The notes under the pieces: generated by a model | What the model saw: the letters and a program-made list of their open reading frames with translations, nothing else | Database searches by the model: none | Told to the model about the DNA's origin: nothing | Shown: piece by piece, positions 47,015 to 57,745 of the stretch | Layout of the letters: each line of letters opens with the position of its first letter | Numbering within the stretch: position 1 is the first letter of the stretch | Position numbers and translations under genes: made by a program | Assembly (NCBI GenBank): GCA_029891345.1 | Contig: CM057000.1 | Location: 127,385,338 to 127,449,337 of the forward strand | Length of the DNA stretch: 64,000 nucleotides | Reading direction: 5' to 3' | DNA from: Dryococelus australis | Taxonomy: Eukaryota > Arthropoda > Insecta > Phasmatodea > Phasmatidae

Positions 47015-47365
47015 TCAGTGATTACACTTTTCTCGCCAAATATTTTTCGGCGCATAGTCAAGAATCAAAATTTTTCCGTTTTAAAACCGTACAAATTATG
47101 TAACCTTAAGCTTCCGTACAGAAATTACACGACTCAAACTGAAAGAAGATTTCGAGGGCTACTTCAAGACATCTATAAAGTAATTACAAAAATATATTAT
47201 TTCGAAATAAAAAAAAATTACAAAATAAGTAAGTTCTTACATATTTTCGTATGTGGGGCAGCCCCTGATTTTTATGAAATAATTTTTGCTTAAGAACACC
47301 TTAACATGACGGAACCATGCAGTTGTCCTTATTCAATTTTGTGCATACAGTCTGGTTTATTAGTA
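47015..47365 (+). repeat. Decayed relative of MITE family 8 interior
   Basis: gccaaatatttttcggc, gttcttacatattttcg, gcccctgatttttatgaaat, tttttgcttaagaacacctt and catacagtctggtttat follow the order of 23935-24240. Terminal repeats are not recognisable. Confidence 0.5.
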
Positions 47366-47529
47366 GCCTGCTTTCCGAACGAAAGGAAGCCTTATGATAT
47401 CACTTACCTCTCTGTGTATGCGTGTGTGGGCACGTGTGATTCCCCTCTATTTCAATCTTTCAATGCCTCAACCGAATTTCATCGAACTCGGCACATATAG
47501 TTATTACTAAAGACACCCGACTTTTAATC

Positions 47530-48497
47530 AAAAACTCCGGGTACTTACTGTCAAAATGGCGGTGAATTTAATATTTTCGTTGATATGTCATATGTCGGGA
47601 ACGATTAAACCGATTTTAACCAGATTTTGTATTCCTGCAGAGCATCGCGTGATAATTAAATTTTGAGATGTATACTGTTGTTGTCTGCGAATTTGGAAGA
47701 TGGCACATAATAAAAAATTAAGATATTACACTATATCTCGAAAACTATGAAAGCAATCCTCACCCAATTTGCATGCAAGTAATACTATGAGAGGCCAGGT
47801 AAACGTAAGTGGTTTAACTTGATTAAGTGCTTATTTTAAAAATGGCAGTGATAATATTTGAGGTTTTATTGGTATATCTACTATACCATTTAACTAATTT
47901 CTACCAAATTTTATATGCTGAAAGTTTGTATTACGATCATCATATATGCTAACTCACAGCCAGTTTTGTCAGCCATTTCAGGACGATAGCGCCACATCAG
48001 TAAATAAAGTTTTTATGTCATATCTCGGCAAACAATGAACAGATTCCTACCAAAATTGTCAGACAAGTACTACTCCGGTGATGTTAAATGGCGTGTTTTA
48101 GAAATGCAGACGCTCATTTCACAATGGTGGCCGTATAGTTATTTTAGATTTGAATCTTATATCTTCAAAACCATGTAATCGATTCTAAGTTAACTTTGTA
48201 TACTAGCAGTATTGCTCCAGTAGACATTACAATTATTAATTTTGTCTGCACGGAGAATCTTTTGTCCACCATGTTGTGACATATCTTGACACAAATAAAT
48301 AAAGTTTTGAAGTCATATCTTGGGAAACCATTGACCGATTACTATAAAATTTGGTAAATGATTTTCACTGCAGCAAGTGGTGTAAAGTTGTATGTTTTAA
48401 GTAGGTCAGGCACTTATTTTCAAAATTGTGGCTATATAAATATTTTAGATTAGTATCTTTTACTAACTAAAGAAATGCCAAATTAACCTTGTAACAT
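47530..48497 (-). repeat. Degenerate tandem array, period about 290 bp, reverse (left part)
   Basis: The reverse complements of the 38.9-40.6 kb landmarks recur: catatgtcgggaacgattaa (47590), tcatatctcggcaaacaatg (48017), tcatatcttgggaaaccatt (48314), with aaaatggcagtgataat and gataatgcgccac-like steps between them. The array is broken at 48497 by the pogo-like element and continues at 51405. Confidence 0.65.
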
Positions 48498-51404
48498 AAA
48501 GTAACCGATTATCGGTATTTTTTTTTTAAATGCAGATTGATGTTGGAAAAAATGTACATTTTAGGTTGTCACTGAGATATAATTAACATTATGTATCACA
48601 CACTACATCGTCAGGTTAAAGCAATAAAAACATGTTTACAAGTAATATAAAAAATAATAATGTGTAAAAGGGTATTTTTGGTGTTATAGAATTAGTCACC
48701 TAATACCGAATAGTGAGGGTTCTCACTATCGGATACTATCCTATATTAAGGTCCATCGAAATTTTCAGCTAACCGTCTGCGCAGTTCTCACAAATAAAGT
48801 TTTTCCAGTCAAACACTTGTGCACACTGATCGTGGCACCTCTTAAAGCACTTGGTACATCTCACCCACTCTTCGCCTTTTTATCTTGGGAAAAGAAGCCA
48901 TGGCAGTAAACGCATTCAGCATCGTCATCTTTGCCTTCATTACTACTTCCCTCACCACCGGAATTTTGCATCTGCCTTTGCCTTTTCGGCAATGCCTTGT
49001 CGAATTTTGGCTTCTTTGGGGTAGAAAGTCTGCTCAGGGATCCCTCAAGTTGTCTTTGATATGGTGAACTTGTGATCAAGTGCTGCTTTGCCAGACCCCT
49101 GGCTACACTTGTTGCCAGTTTCTTCAACAGTGGTGGAGGGCTAATGCCAGTGGGACTCAGGAACACTTTGGATGTAGATGCTGTAGAAGTTTTGGCTTGT
49201 GTAGGACTAACATGACCCACTGATACGCAAAGAGATGTGCTCTCTTCGTGAATTAGTCGGGAGATTTCAGGGCCTTGATTTTCATTAGACCTCTTTTCGG
49301 TTGCTAATTAGCTGGAAACATCAATAGATAAACCAGAGTCACGGAAAACGCCTGGATTAAACGGGCAGATGCCACATTTCCGGAAACCATTTACAGCATT
49401 CTCAATGGTTGCCGAACGGAGATAAGCATTACCCATTAACTCAGCTACCTGATAATCAGTAACTACCCTGAATGGATGGTTCTTCAACCATGCTTCTATT
49501 TCTTTGGTATAGTATGTCTTAAGCGGACTAATGAAGGAAAATCCAGTGGTTGGAGTTTGTGGGTCGAGCGTGGCGGTAAACAAACAATGTGAACTCCATG
49601 CTTCCTTCCTATTTCAATATCATATATGTTTCTAGTATGCGAATAGTGTCCGTCCAACACCAATACTACAGAATCATCAGGTTTCGGGTTTACATGGTCC
49701 ACGAAATGAATCATCCACTGAGTGAAAACTTCTTACTGAATCCAGCCGGAAGCATGGCACACAGTAATGGTATCCGGTGGAGCATCCTGTATAAGTTTAG
49801 TCTTCATATTTTTACGTGGAAACACAAGCATCGGTGGTATATATCGGCCTGAAGCACTCATGCACGTCACGAGGATAACTAGAGCTACTCTTCCAGCTGA
49901 AGAAAGGCTTGTTACTTGTTTCTTACCTTTCAGATCGACAACTTTCGAACATTTATGTTGGACTGCAGTTAAGCTAGTTTCATCTACATAAAAAATTTTG
50001 GACGGGGAAAAATTAACTAGTTGCAAAGATTTACCAAGAACTGCGTAAAACTCGCCTGTTTTATCTTTACAGGAACCCTTTGTTCTAGCTTCAGAAATAG
50101 CTTGAGGTTTGCGCAGTGAGAGTGATGTATGACGACGTAAAAGGTTCTTTAGCCACTTCTTACCTGCTGATCCTTTGCCTTCTGAGAAAGGGTGTTTCGC
50201 GTTGTTTCTGGCTGCTAACTGAAAAACCAGTCTTTTCGAATGTCGTTGGTTCGAAACCCATAAAACCTTTATTCCATGACCATGCAATATTCTCCTACTC
50301 TAGACTCCAGTTCATCTGGTAGCACACACTTTCGACATAACTTTGTAGAACACAACACTAGCATCTTGAATAGTCTTATGATTGACGTAATTTTCTAGGG
50401 CGGATCTAGGAACACCGAATGTTTCGGAGGCTTTCAGAAAGCCCATGTCTTTATTACGCACTGCTTCCACTATTTATGACGATTCCCATTTTTTCCTTGC
50501 TGGCTTCGATAAAGTTGGTGCCGTCTGCAGCAGTCAATGTCCAAGCGATTTAATTACTTGAGCCCTCTCGTATTCAAAACTTAAACTAATGTACGATATT
50601 ACTATTGGTCTATTATAAACAAAACACCACATTATTCCCCTCTTCGATGAACGCCAATGGTTTAAGCAATTATTGGGCGTGACTTATGTTTATAAATTTA
50701 AAAATAAAAATTGAATTTATTTACTTTTTTTTCTTTTTGTAAACATATTTCAGCATTATTTATTAATTCTTAGTCACGTTTCTACATGAATAGATTATTT
50801 GTAAAGTAAAGCAAATTACATTTTTTTTATTTATAACATATTGTTCTTAATATCGGATACCAGTCATAATATCGGATATCTGGTAATAGGCAGTGCCAAT
50901 TCTTCAATTTCTTCTGCACATCTGTGCTGCGTCCCGGGACACTCCAATCTATAAAGAGATAAAAACCAAAACAGAAGCACACATTCCATTGGCTTTACAC
51001 AATACCTCACATTGAATATCCAAGGGGGTTTCTAGTCTTGATTAAAAAAACTTAGTGTTACGTAAACATAAATTTCCACATGTTCATTATTCGTGCAATC
51101 TGTTTTATTCACATCAAACTATGGACCGTGTAGTTTTGGTTGACACAAATCATTCTTTGATGTACTCAACTTATGTAGTATATATGCTTTCGAAACAACC
51201 TCTACAAAAACTTTGGAAACAGGAAATCACATAAATAACTCTCCAATGAACAATATGGTCGCCATCTGCGTCGCGCTGCTATCGATAGTACCTATCGATA
51301 CAGATCGGAAACAGTTCTATAGCCTCACGGTAGGTGGTAGCTCTTACAATAGCTGTAACATCAGTATCCTATATTGCGCACCTATCTGATATTCGGTTAC
51401 TTTC
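48498..51404 (-). mobile_element. Pogo-like DNA transposon, about 2.9 kb
   Basis: The outer ends aaagtaaccgattatcgg and ctgatattcggttacttt are inverted. Just inside both ends are several TATCGGATA-like motifs (48728-48740, 50856-50880), the sort of subterminal site a transposase binds. The element encodes the transposase relic described separately on the minus strand. It splits one unit of the 290-bp array: aaccttgtaac on the left continues ctatgtttgcatgatcac on the right. Target duplication is not clear at the junction. Confidence 0.7.
48769..50520 (-). pseudogene. Pogo-like (DDE) transposase, decayed
   Basis: Read on the minus strand, about 584 codons in several frames. A helix-turn-helix N-terminus comes first (SKPARKKWE, then IVEAVRNKDMGFLKASETFG and VPRSALENYVNHKT). 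The catalytic domain follows with YVDETSLT (first Asp at about 49983), LVLDGHYSHTRNIYDIEIG (second Asp at about 49653) and STHKLQPLDFPSL (third Asp at about 49542, 37 residues after the second). Next come FRKCGICPFNPGVF and a C-terminal Cys/His-rich motif of PHD-like spacing: CVYC, CTKC, CHDQC, CENC before a stop at 48769. One stop lies in the helix-turn-helix, and there are shifts near 50285, 49733, 49540 and 48866, so it is inactive though all three Asp codons remain. A tigger/jerky-type relative is most likely. Confidence 0.9.
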
Positions 51405-51930
51405 CTCTATGTTTGCATGATCACTTATCATCAAATTTATCTACACATAGCCTCATTTCGCTGCCATTTTGTAAGTCAAACTAAACCCACAATAAACTTG
51501 AGTTTTGATGTCATGTCGGGAAACAATAAACCTATTTTTACCAAATTTGTTGTGACAGGCACTTATTTTCAGAATGGCGACTATAAAATCGTTCTAGCTT
51601 AGTGTGCTATATCTACAAAACTATATTATCGAGTTTAGATTAACTTTGTATACTGGTAGTATACAACCATCAAATATGCTATTACATAACTTTTTGTCCT
51701 CCATTTATAAAGATCGTCACACGAAAACTATGGAAGTTTTATGACATTACTCCGGAACCAATAAACCAGTTTTCATCAAATTCTTCACACAAGTAGTGTT
51801 ATGGTAGACCACGTAAAATTTTATGTTTCAGGTGCATCAGTCACTGATTTTCAAAATGACTGCCCTGTAAATATTTTAGCTTAGTTAATTCTATCTTTCC
51901 AAACATTGGACTGGTTAAATTCGAAGTTGA
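51405..51930 (-). repeat. Degenerate tandem array, period about 290 bp, reverse (right part)
   Basis: It continues the array broken at 48497: tgatgtcatgtcgggaaaca (51507), ttaactttgtatactggtag (51643, matching 48190), atgacattactccggaacca (51751), tttcaaaatgactgccctg (51851). Confidence 0.65.
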
Positions 51931-53710
51931 TGCTCGAATCCGACCTCGGCAATGCAGTCGATTGCCCACTAACTAATCGCACGAGATTTTCTCGATTCTA
52001 ATTACGGATAAGGCATTTGTGTATTTGTAGTTGTCTCACTACTCTGGTTTCATCTCTTATGATATTGCTTTCAACGAGACGACGAGTCCTACCTACCAAC
52101 TCAGTTATTAAGAAATTATGCAAAAATTGCTTGCACCCATGTTGAGGAAAGTAGACTTATTAGTTATATCGGCAAATTTTTGTTTGATGTGTACATTACA
52201 AAAACAATACAATTTTGACTCTCGCGCGTGTATTTTGCAACAAGAAAATTCTCGAAGGTAAACGTTGTTACATATGTATTTTTGTATAAGTATTGTTGTC
52301 AACACGCTTACCTGGTAGTCGTCAGTCCGTATCATTTCCTGCTAGGGGTGGTTTATACACAAAAACTCGTATACCACTTAGTAACTTAAGTGTGGGGATA
52401 ACCGAATTATTTTTAGCATGTCTTTTGCATCTGAGTAGCTCATGAGTTAGACATATCGGGAATTTTCTAACAAGAGCCGAATGGTTCGTGTGGTAAAGAT
52501 TTTTTCATAACTACCCTCTGAAGAAAGTTCGTGCTTTTAGAGAAATATTCTAAATAGTTCTGTTTAAAATGCAAACAAGCGCTTTTAGAAACCTTAAAGG
52601 CAACAGAATTTTTTGGAGATGTCGATTAAGCAGTTTTGGTTCGGTCCGTTATATTTTCAGTAGGACGGGGAGTATTTTACGTAAAAATCTGAAATGTTAA
52701 GGAACAGGAATTGCGTGTGTTTGTTATCACGCCAGGAAATGAAACGACGAACAGCATTACTTAGCCAGCGCTGGTGAAGCCTGATAAGAGGATATGCCTG
52801 GATGTGATTAGATCGTCCAGTTAGACCAAGTGAGTCATATGTTTTCCTTTCGTACACAAACGTTCGCCATGCTACTACACATCAAATTACTTGCACACAT
52901 CTCTTTCGCCACTAGCGTATAAGCCTAAGTCGAACATTTTTGCCCTTTTTTTTTTTTTCCCCCAATTTGCTTTACTTAAAGCGATTCTCGGGAAAGGAGG
53001 AATGTGCATGCAAAAACGTGTACGTACCAATAGAAACGTTCGTTTGAGCCAACAATACATTTGTTTATATATAGCCAAACCAATGTATACAGTTAAGTCA
53101 AACAAATATTTGGCTTTCAGAAAGATTTGGTTTGTCCAACTAAACGGTTTGGTCAGTTCAAGTATATCATTTTTTAATGAATAAATTCTGTTTTGTTGCA
53201 TCTAAAATATTGTTTAGTCAACATAATATTTTTTTTAGAATAACTACTTATTTGTTTGTTTATTGGTTCGGAGAAACTTTCTCTCAGAGTGGCTACTATT
53301 AGTTGACGAATTAAATAAAATCATCTTTTGTTTATAACTTATTTATTCTTAACTAGCAGAATTGTTGTAATCCTATCTAAACGCCACCTCGGACCGGAAA
53401 TCTAGGCCTCATTCCGTTACTCACAGAGTTCACTGGCCAGTGATTTCAGTAGCATCGACTACGGTTCCGATACTATCGACGAGCACTGGAAGTCGTTTTG
53501 GCGAGGATTTTGTGTCACTATGTCGGACAGTAGCGTCATATACATCGCCGGCATGATCCACAACGTTAGCATGGCCTGAGGAATTACGGCCGAGGATAAC
53601 AAGCTAGCAATACGGCGATGCACTCGACTATCAGTTCATAATTCGTCAGCAACCGGTTCACTGGGTGCATCGCCATCACACCCAGTTAACAGTTCCACTT
53701 TCACTTCCCT
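51931..53710. other. No recognisable gene
   Basis: Mixed sequence with short frames. The 53400-53640 stretch is more GC-rich and may be the unrecognised upstream part of a retroelement or a unique sequence. Nothing else supported. Confidence 0.4.
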
Positions 53711-53941
53711 CCGGCCGAGAGAGGTGACCAAGTGTGCAAATATCCGGACCTGCGTTCGGAAGTACCTGTGTTCCATCCCCCTGCACGGCCGTCCTGCTTT
53801 CAGTTTGCCATGGTTTCCTGAAGTCATTTCATGCGAATGCTTGGATGTTTCCTAACTACAGTTCATAGCCGACTCCTTCTCCATACCTTCTTCCCTTAGT
53901 CATTTGTTCCGTCTCTAATACCCGTCTCGCTGTCGTCTATA
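53711..53941 (+). mobile_element. SINE family 4 (tRNA-derived, long-tailed type)
   Basis: The head ccggccgagagaggtgac is an A-box relative of TGGCCGAGCGG; ctgtgttccatcccc is a decayed B box; ctgcacggccg follows as the acceptor strand. The tail reads gccatggtttcctgaagtca, gcgaatgcttggatg, atagccgactccttctccat, acc and ctcgctgtcgtc. I recall this tail type from many insect repeats, but the assignment is from memory only. It ends about 20 bp before a MITE family 1 copy. Confidence 0.55.
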
Positions 53942-53961
53942 CGTTAAGCCCTACCTATGTA

Positions 53962-54569
53962 AAGTCTGTTCACGATTAAGCGAGCACTTTAGAAATCAAC
54001 CTTTGGAGAAAAAAAAAAAACTCAGCTCGTTCGAGCATATATTATAACGGGTGTATTTGGTGACATAGTACGCCAAGGAAAGTTGGTAACGATGGATGTG
54101 TTATTAACGTGAAATTAAATGTGTAAGGTAACCATTCGTAACAAAGTAAATTATTTATTTCGCTTTGTGCCTTTTTTATAGTGTATCGAAGTGTAATTTT
54201 TTTTTTGTATTGTAAAGGGCTTTTTAACGTTCCCCGATTTTATGCTTGAAAGCTTAGCAGGGGACAGCTTACAGATTAACGTTTAACCTAACTTAAATTA
54301 ACACCCATTCCTTACCCGGGATTCGAACTCAGAGCCTCTCGCGCCAACCGACTGCGCCACGGGAGATCGGCCTCGAAGTGTGAAAAATAGCAGATTTGTG
54401 AAATAATTATTTTTGAAATAATTTTAAAGTTTCACTTGAACGACGCCTGAGTAAAGTGATGAGGACCATGACAGTGCTAATTTTACATACGGCGGAAGAA
54501 TAAACAACGTGCATACAAGTAGATCTTTGGCAGGGATTTCAAAAGTGCTCATTCTACAGTGAACAGCTT
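53962..54569 (+). mobile_element. MITE family 1, complete copy carrying a SINE
   Basis: The left end is tctgttcacgattaagcgag and the right end is gtgctcattctacagtgaac, with TA on each side. Without the SINE at 54197-54372 and one copy of the short duplication, the length is about 420 bp, as for the other copies. The internal ggcggaagaataaac block is intact. Confidence 0.9.
54197..54372 (-). mobile_element. SINE family 3 (tRNA-derived), inserted in a MITE
   Basis: On the minus strand the head is gatctcccgtggcgcagtcg with A box TGGCGCAGTCGG, and B box gttcgaatccc follows only about 19 bases later, so the anticodon arm is missing. The body is gtaagctgtcccctgctaag then aatcggggaacgttaaaaag, with a tail of A (poly-T at 54197-54206 on the plus strand). 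It is flanked by tcgaagtgtaa (54186-54196) and tcgaagtgtga (54373-54383), a target duplication of 11 bp with one difference. That shows LINE-type insertion. Confidence 0.85.
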
Positions 54570-56005
54570 TTACCTACTTACCTGCCTACCAAGGCCGGGG
54601 GTTGCTTGAGAACTATCAGTGGATGTCGCATCTGAGTATCGTCCAAAATTTCCTAGCGCCATTCTTGGTACTAAAGTGTATCTTGCTATTCCGATAGTTA
54701 GTTTCATATTCACTCACATAACGCCAGTATTTATGAATAATGCAATATTGTTTCTGTTGTGCAGACCTATTGATTAGTTTGTATGAGTACATATAAAACT
54801 TAAAACTGCTTTGTTTGTACAGTTCTTCCACTGCTACAACTACTTACTGTATGATAAAAATACTTACCTCTATTCTTCAGGCCCAAAAAGTGGGTTCAAA
54901 AATGAAGACATCGGGAAGACATTTTTCTACTACACTCTAAATCAGAAGAAATACGAAGTGAATTATTTTCGAAACATGGTACTAAATTTTGGAAACGTAA
55001 TGTAAACTTCGGAAATCTGATAATTATTTTCATGTGTCTTAGCAAAGTTAAATTTAAAAAATATATATTTTTCAACAATTGTACATTTAACTCACCAACG
55101 TAACATAACATTTTGGATACCCTTGTTATCTCAAATCTTTTAATTGACGGCGGTCATAAATACCAATAAATGCTAAACGTGCAGAGAACTCACAAATGTA
55201 TGTTTCCGGTGTCGCTAAGGTATTAACTTGACACATCAAAGACTAGGTTCCAAATCCCAGTATTGCTTGAATTTAGGTACTATTATCATATTCTAACTAA
55301 AAGTAATTATTCTGTAAATATATGTGCTATTTATATGCCAGCATAAACTATTTGGGAAGAAAATTCAAGTTTCGAGAAATTTAAATTCATTTAGTTAATT
55401 TTTTCCCGTACATCTTTTATGTCTGTTAGGTGACTAGAGTTGAAGATGAGGGATGAATTTCATGATAAGGTTTTATGAAACTACTCTCAGTAATGGTCCA
55501 AACAGTAATCGATTAGCGAGGATTTCACACACATTTATGGCACATGTTCATGGCGTCTTCCGTAGGTGCTGCGTTTCAGCTCTCGCGTAGTTACGCTGAG
55601 AAATATTCTTCGCCCAGTTTCTCGCAGAGAAAGGCGGACCATGACAGGGATAACGCCGCAGTCAGGCCCTGCGCTGCGAGCCGACTCGGCGATTTACAAA
55701 AGCCACCCGCCGACACATGTAAGCTACACCGAGAGCAGGTCAGAAGTCCACCCTGGCCACTAGGCCGGGAACGGCGGGGCATTATTCCTTCCCACCCTCC
55801 CGAAAACATCCCTCTCCGAGATGCATTATGTATTGCGCGGCAGTCTATATGGCGCCGGCATATTTCAGCAAGCGTCCCTCCCGCACACTGGCCGATCACT
55901 GAGATGGCGTGCTTGCAAGCCCCAGGCTATCTCCAGCTGGGTTAGCGGGAAGATGTTTACACCGTCTGTTCCACAAACTAGTCCACATTTTTGGTCAGCT
56001 CTGAA
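54570..56005. other. No gene; weak tRNA-like piece and a GC-rich island
   Basis: At 55207-55265 gtcgctaaggtattaac and taggttccaaatccc look like decayed A and B boxes. A GC-rich island at 55545-55970 has overlapping frames on both strands, the longest 133 codons, none recognised. Its function is unknown. Confidence 0.35.
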
Positions 56006-56392
56006 CATAGACTAAATATTATGATGTAGACCGTTTATTCGTCTTCTGCGCATGTGGCCAACATTGACCTACCCCAAAGGAACACAGCTGCCGAAGTCAC
56101 ATGGTCAACAGAGGTAAACGCGTTTGTTTACATCTTAGTTTTTAAATTACAATCACAATTACATTAATAAATTATTTTTTCCAGTTTGAATTTAATCAAA
56201 GAGTATTACAAATTGATTATAGGAAGTGTAAAAACATCCCAAAAGCACTTGTTTACTATATAGTGTTCTAAACTCAAACCCTATCCACGCCATTTTCGCT
56301 AGCCGTATTGGCAGAAAAGTAGTTCAATGCTGGAACACGGAGATTGGTTGCGCGCAGTCAGAGAGATAGGTCTACCTCATCTTAAGTCTATG
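56006..56392. mobile_element. MITE family 3, complete copy, 387 bp
   Basis: The left end catagactaaatattatgat then gtagaccg is mirrored by the right end aggtctacctcatcttaagt then ctatg. It shares tattcgtcttctgcgca, acattgacctacccc, aagtcacatg and ccattttcgcta with the truncated copy at 5906-6215. Confidence 0.8.
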
Positions 56393-57469
56393 GATCTGAA
56401 GGCCTTTCTTTACACCACCGTTTACATGGCAATAGTACTGTATCCCTGTGTCACAAATAATGTTAAAAAATAACATGCACAGCTCACAGTCGACCTGCCC
56501 AACATGTCAACACAAACATTTCTGCAATGGAAACAACGCACACAGGACTGCATTAAAAACTGTTAAAAAGTGCACTAGTTCGTGGGATAGAGTATGCATG
56601 CGTTTAGTTCTTCTGTAGCCGCCTTCGAGTACGTAGGTGCGATGCCGTAATGCGGATCTACGACTGCTGGAATGTTCGCGAGTTTTTTTTTAACTTCCGA
56701 TTGCTTGGATTTTGATATTCTGATTGTTCACTATTTACTAAAATGTTTACACGTTTACTGTGTTTCTGGCTACACGGATTAGTATCCAAGGCCATAGTGC
56801 ATTTGTACCTTTCAGAGAAGTTACAAAAAAAATACATACCTCCGCTTGGGTGTAGATTCAGTGCCGTTCTTAGAGAAAAATTTGTGTTGATCGAAAATGT
56901 GAAACTTCAATGCACCACATTTCCATACAAACAAAATAAATGCCTAGACCTGTTACCTATTAAAAGCGAAATGTGTCAGAAACGAAATTACCTTTTATTA
57001 TATACAGTCTGTCCACAAAATTTACTGGCAAACTCTTTCAAGTGATTCCTATTGAAGAAAAGCATATACATGGCATTTATCCTAACTCGCTTCCTAGGAA
57101 TGGTACACGCCTGTAAACAGTGGAGATGAGTGACAGGTCGATTGCGAATAACACGGGACCAAATTTACATACACTTCTGAAAGTACGTGTAGTGTACAAA
57201 TAAATGAACGTAGTCTACTGTTACAATTTCGCTCTCGAAAGTCTGTGTGATAGACCAGGTTCGGTAAGGGATAGAGAAGAGTCAATTTTAATTGCTTAAT
57301 TTTATTTACAGCAACTACAAACAAAATTCAAAGGCAGAGGTTTCAAGTACAGGAAGCTGAAAAATTGCATGTCAATACTTCCGGGAAACATTCCTCACAT
57401 CCGTAAACGCTTCGTTTCTTTACTACAGCCCGTAATACATAGTGTTCAGTGTATGGCCCGTGGGCTGAA
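56393..57469. other. No recognisable gene; possible transposon 5' flank
   Basis: AT-rich. The run acagtctgtccacaaaattt at about 57004 could be the outer end of the transposon whose relic follows, but no matching right end was found. Confidence 0.35.
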
Positions 57470-57745
57470 TAATGTTAGAGTGGAATGCCATCGCAGCTGT
57501 AATTAGCAGACCCGTAACAGCCCTCGAGGAGCCCTAATTTGAATCCACTTAGACTTGTATTTATGCCGACATTTAAAGGCACTTGTGTATGCAACCGCAG
57601 TGGACGATCTGGGCAACTCCGAAACCGTATTTAGGCGGGTTGCGAAACAATTACGAATTTCCCAGGGGTTCGTCAGAGCATTCGGGATTCATGTAATGTG
57701 TTCGTGCTTCTGGAGGGCATATTGAACATTTCTTTTAGAGCCGAC
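57470..57745 (+). pseudogene. Tc1/mariner-type transposase relic, C-terminus
   Basis: A short decayed piece. One frame reads PNLNPLRLVFMPTFKGT (compare PDLNPLDFYLWGHLKG), then another reads ALVYATAVDDLGNSETVF, RRVAKQLRISQGFVRAF and VMCSCFWRAY before a stop. The order and spacing fit the region around the third catalytic acidic residue and the C-terminus. At least two frame changes separate the pieces, and the catalytic Asp of PLD reads as Arg. It is the third relic of this family in the window. Confidence 0.55.

Noticed and set aside
53400-53640. Remnant of a retroelement upstream of SINE family 4
   Set aside because: The stretch is GC-richer but I found no reverse-transcriptase, integrase or capsid motif to support it.
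55544-55945. Open frame of 133 codons with open frames on the other strand
   Set aside because: Same GC-rich artefact; no recognisable motif.
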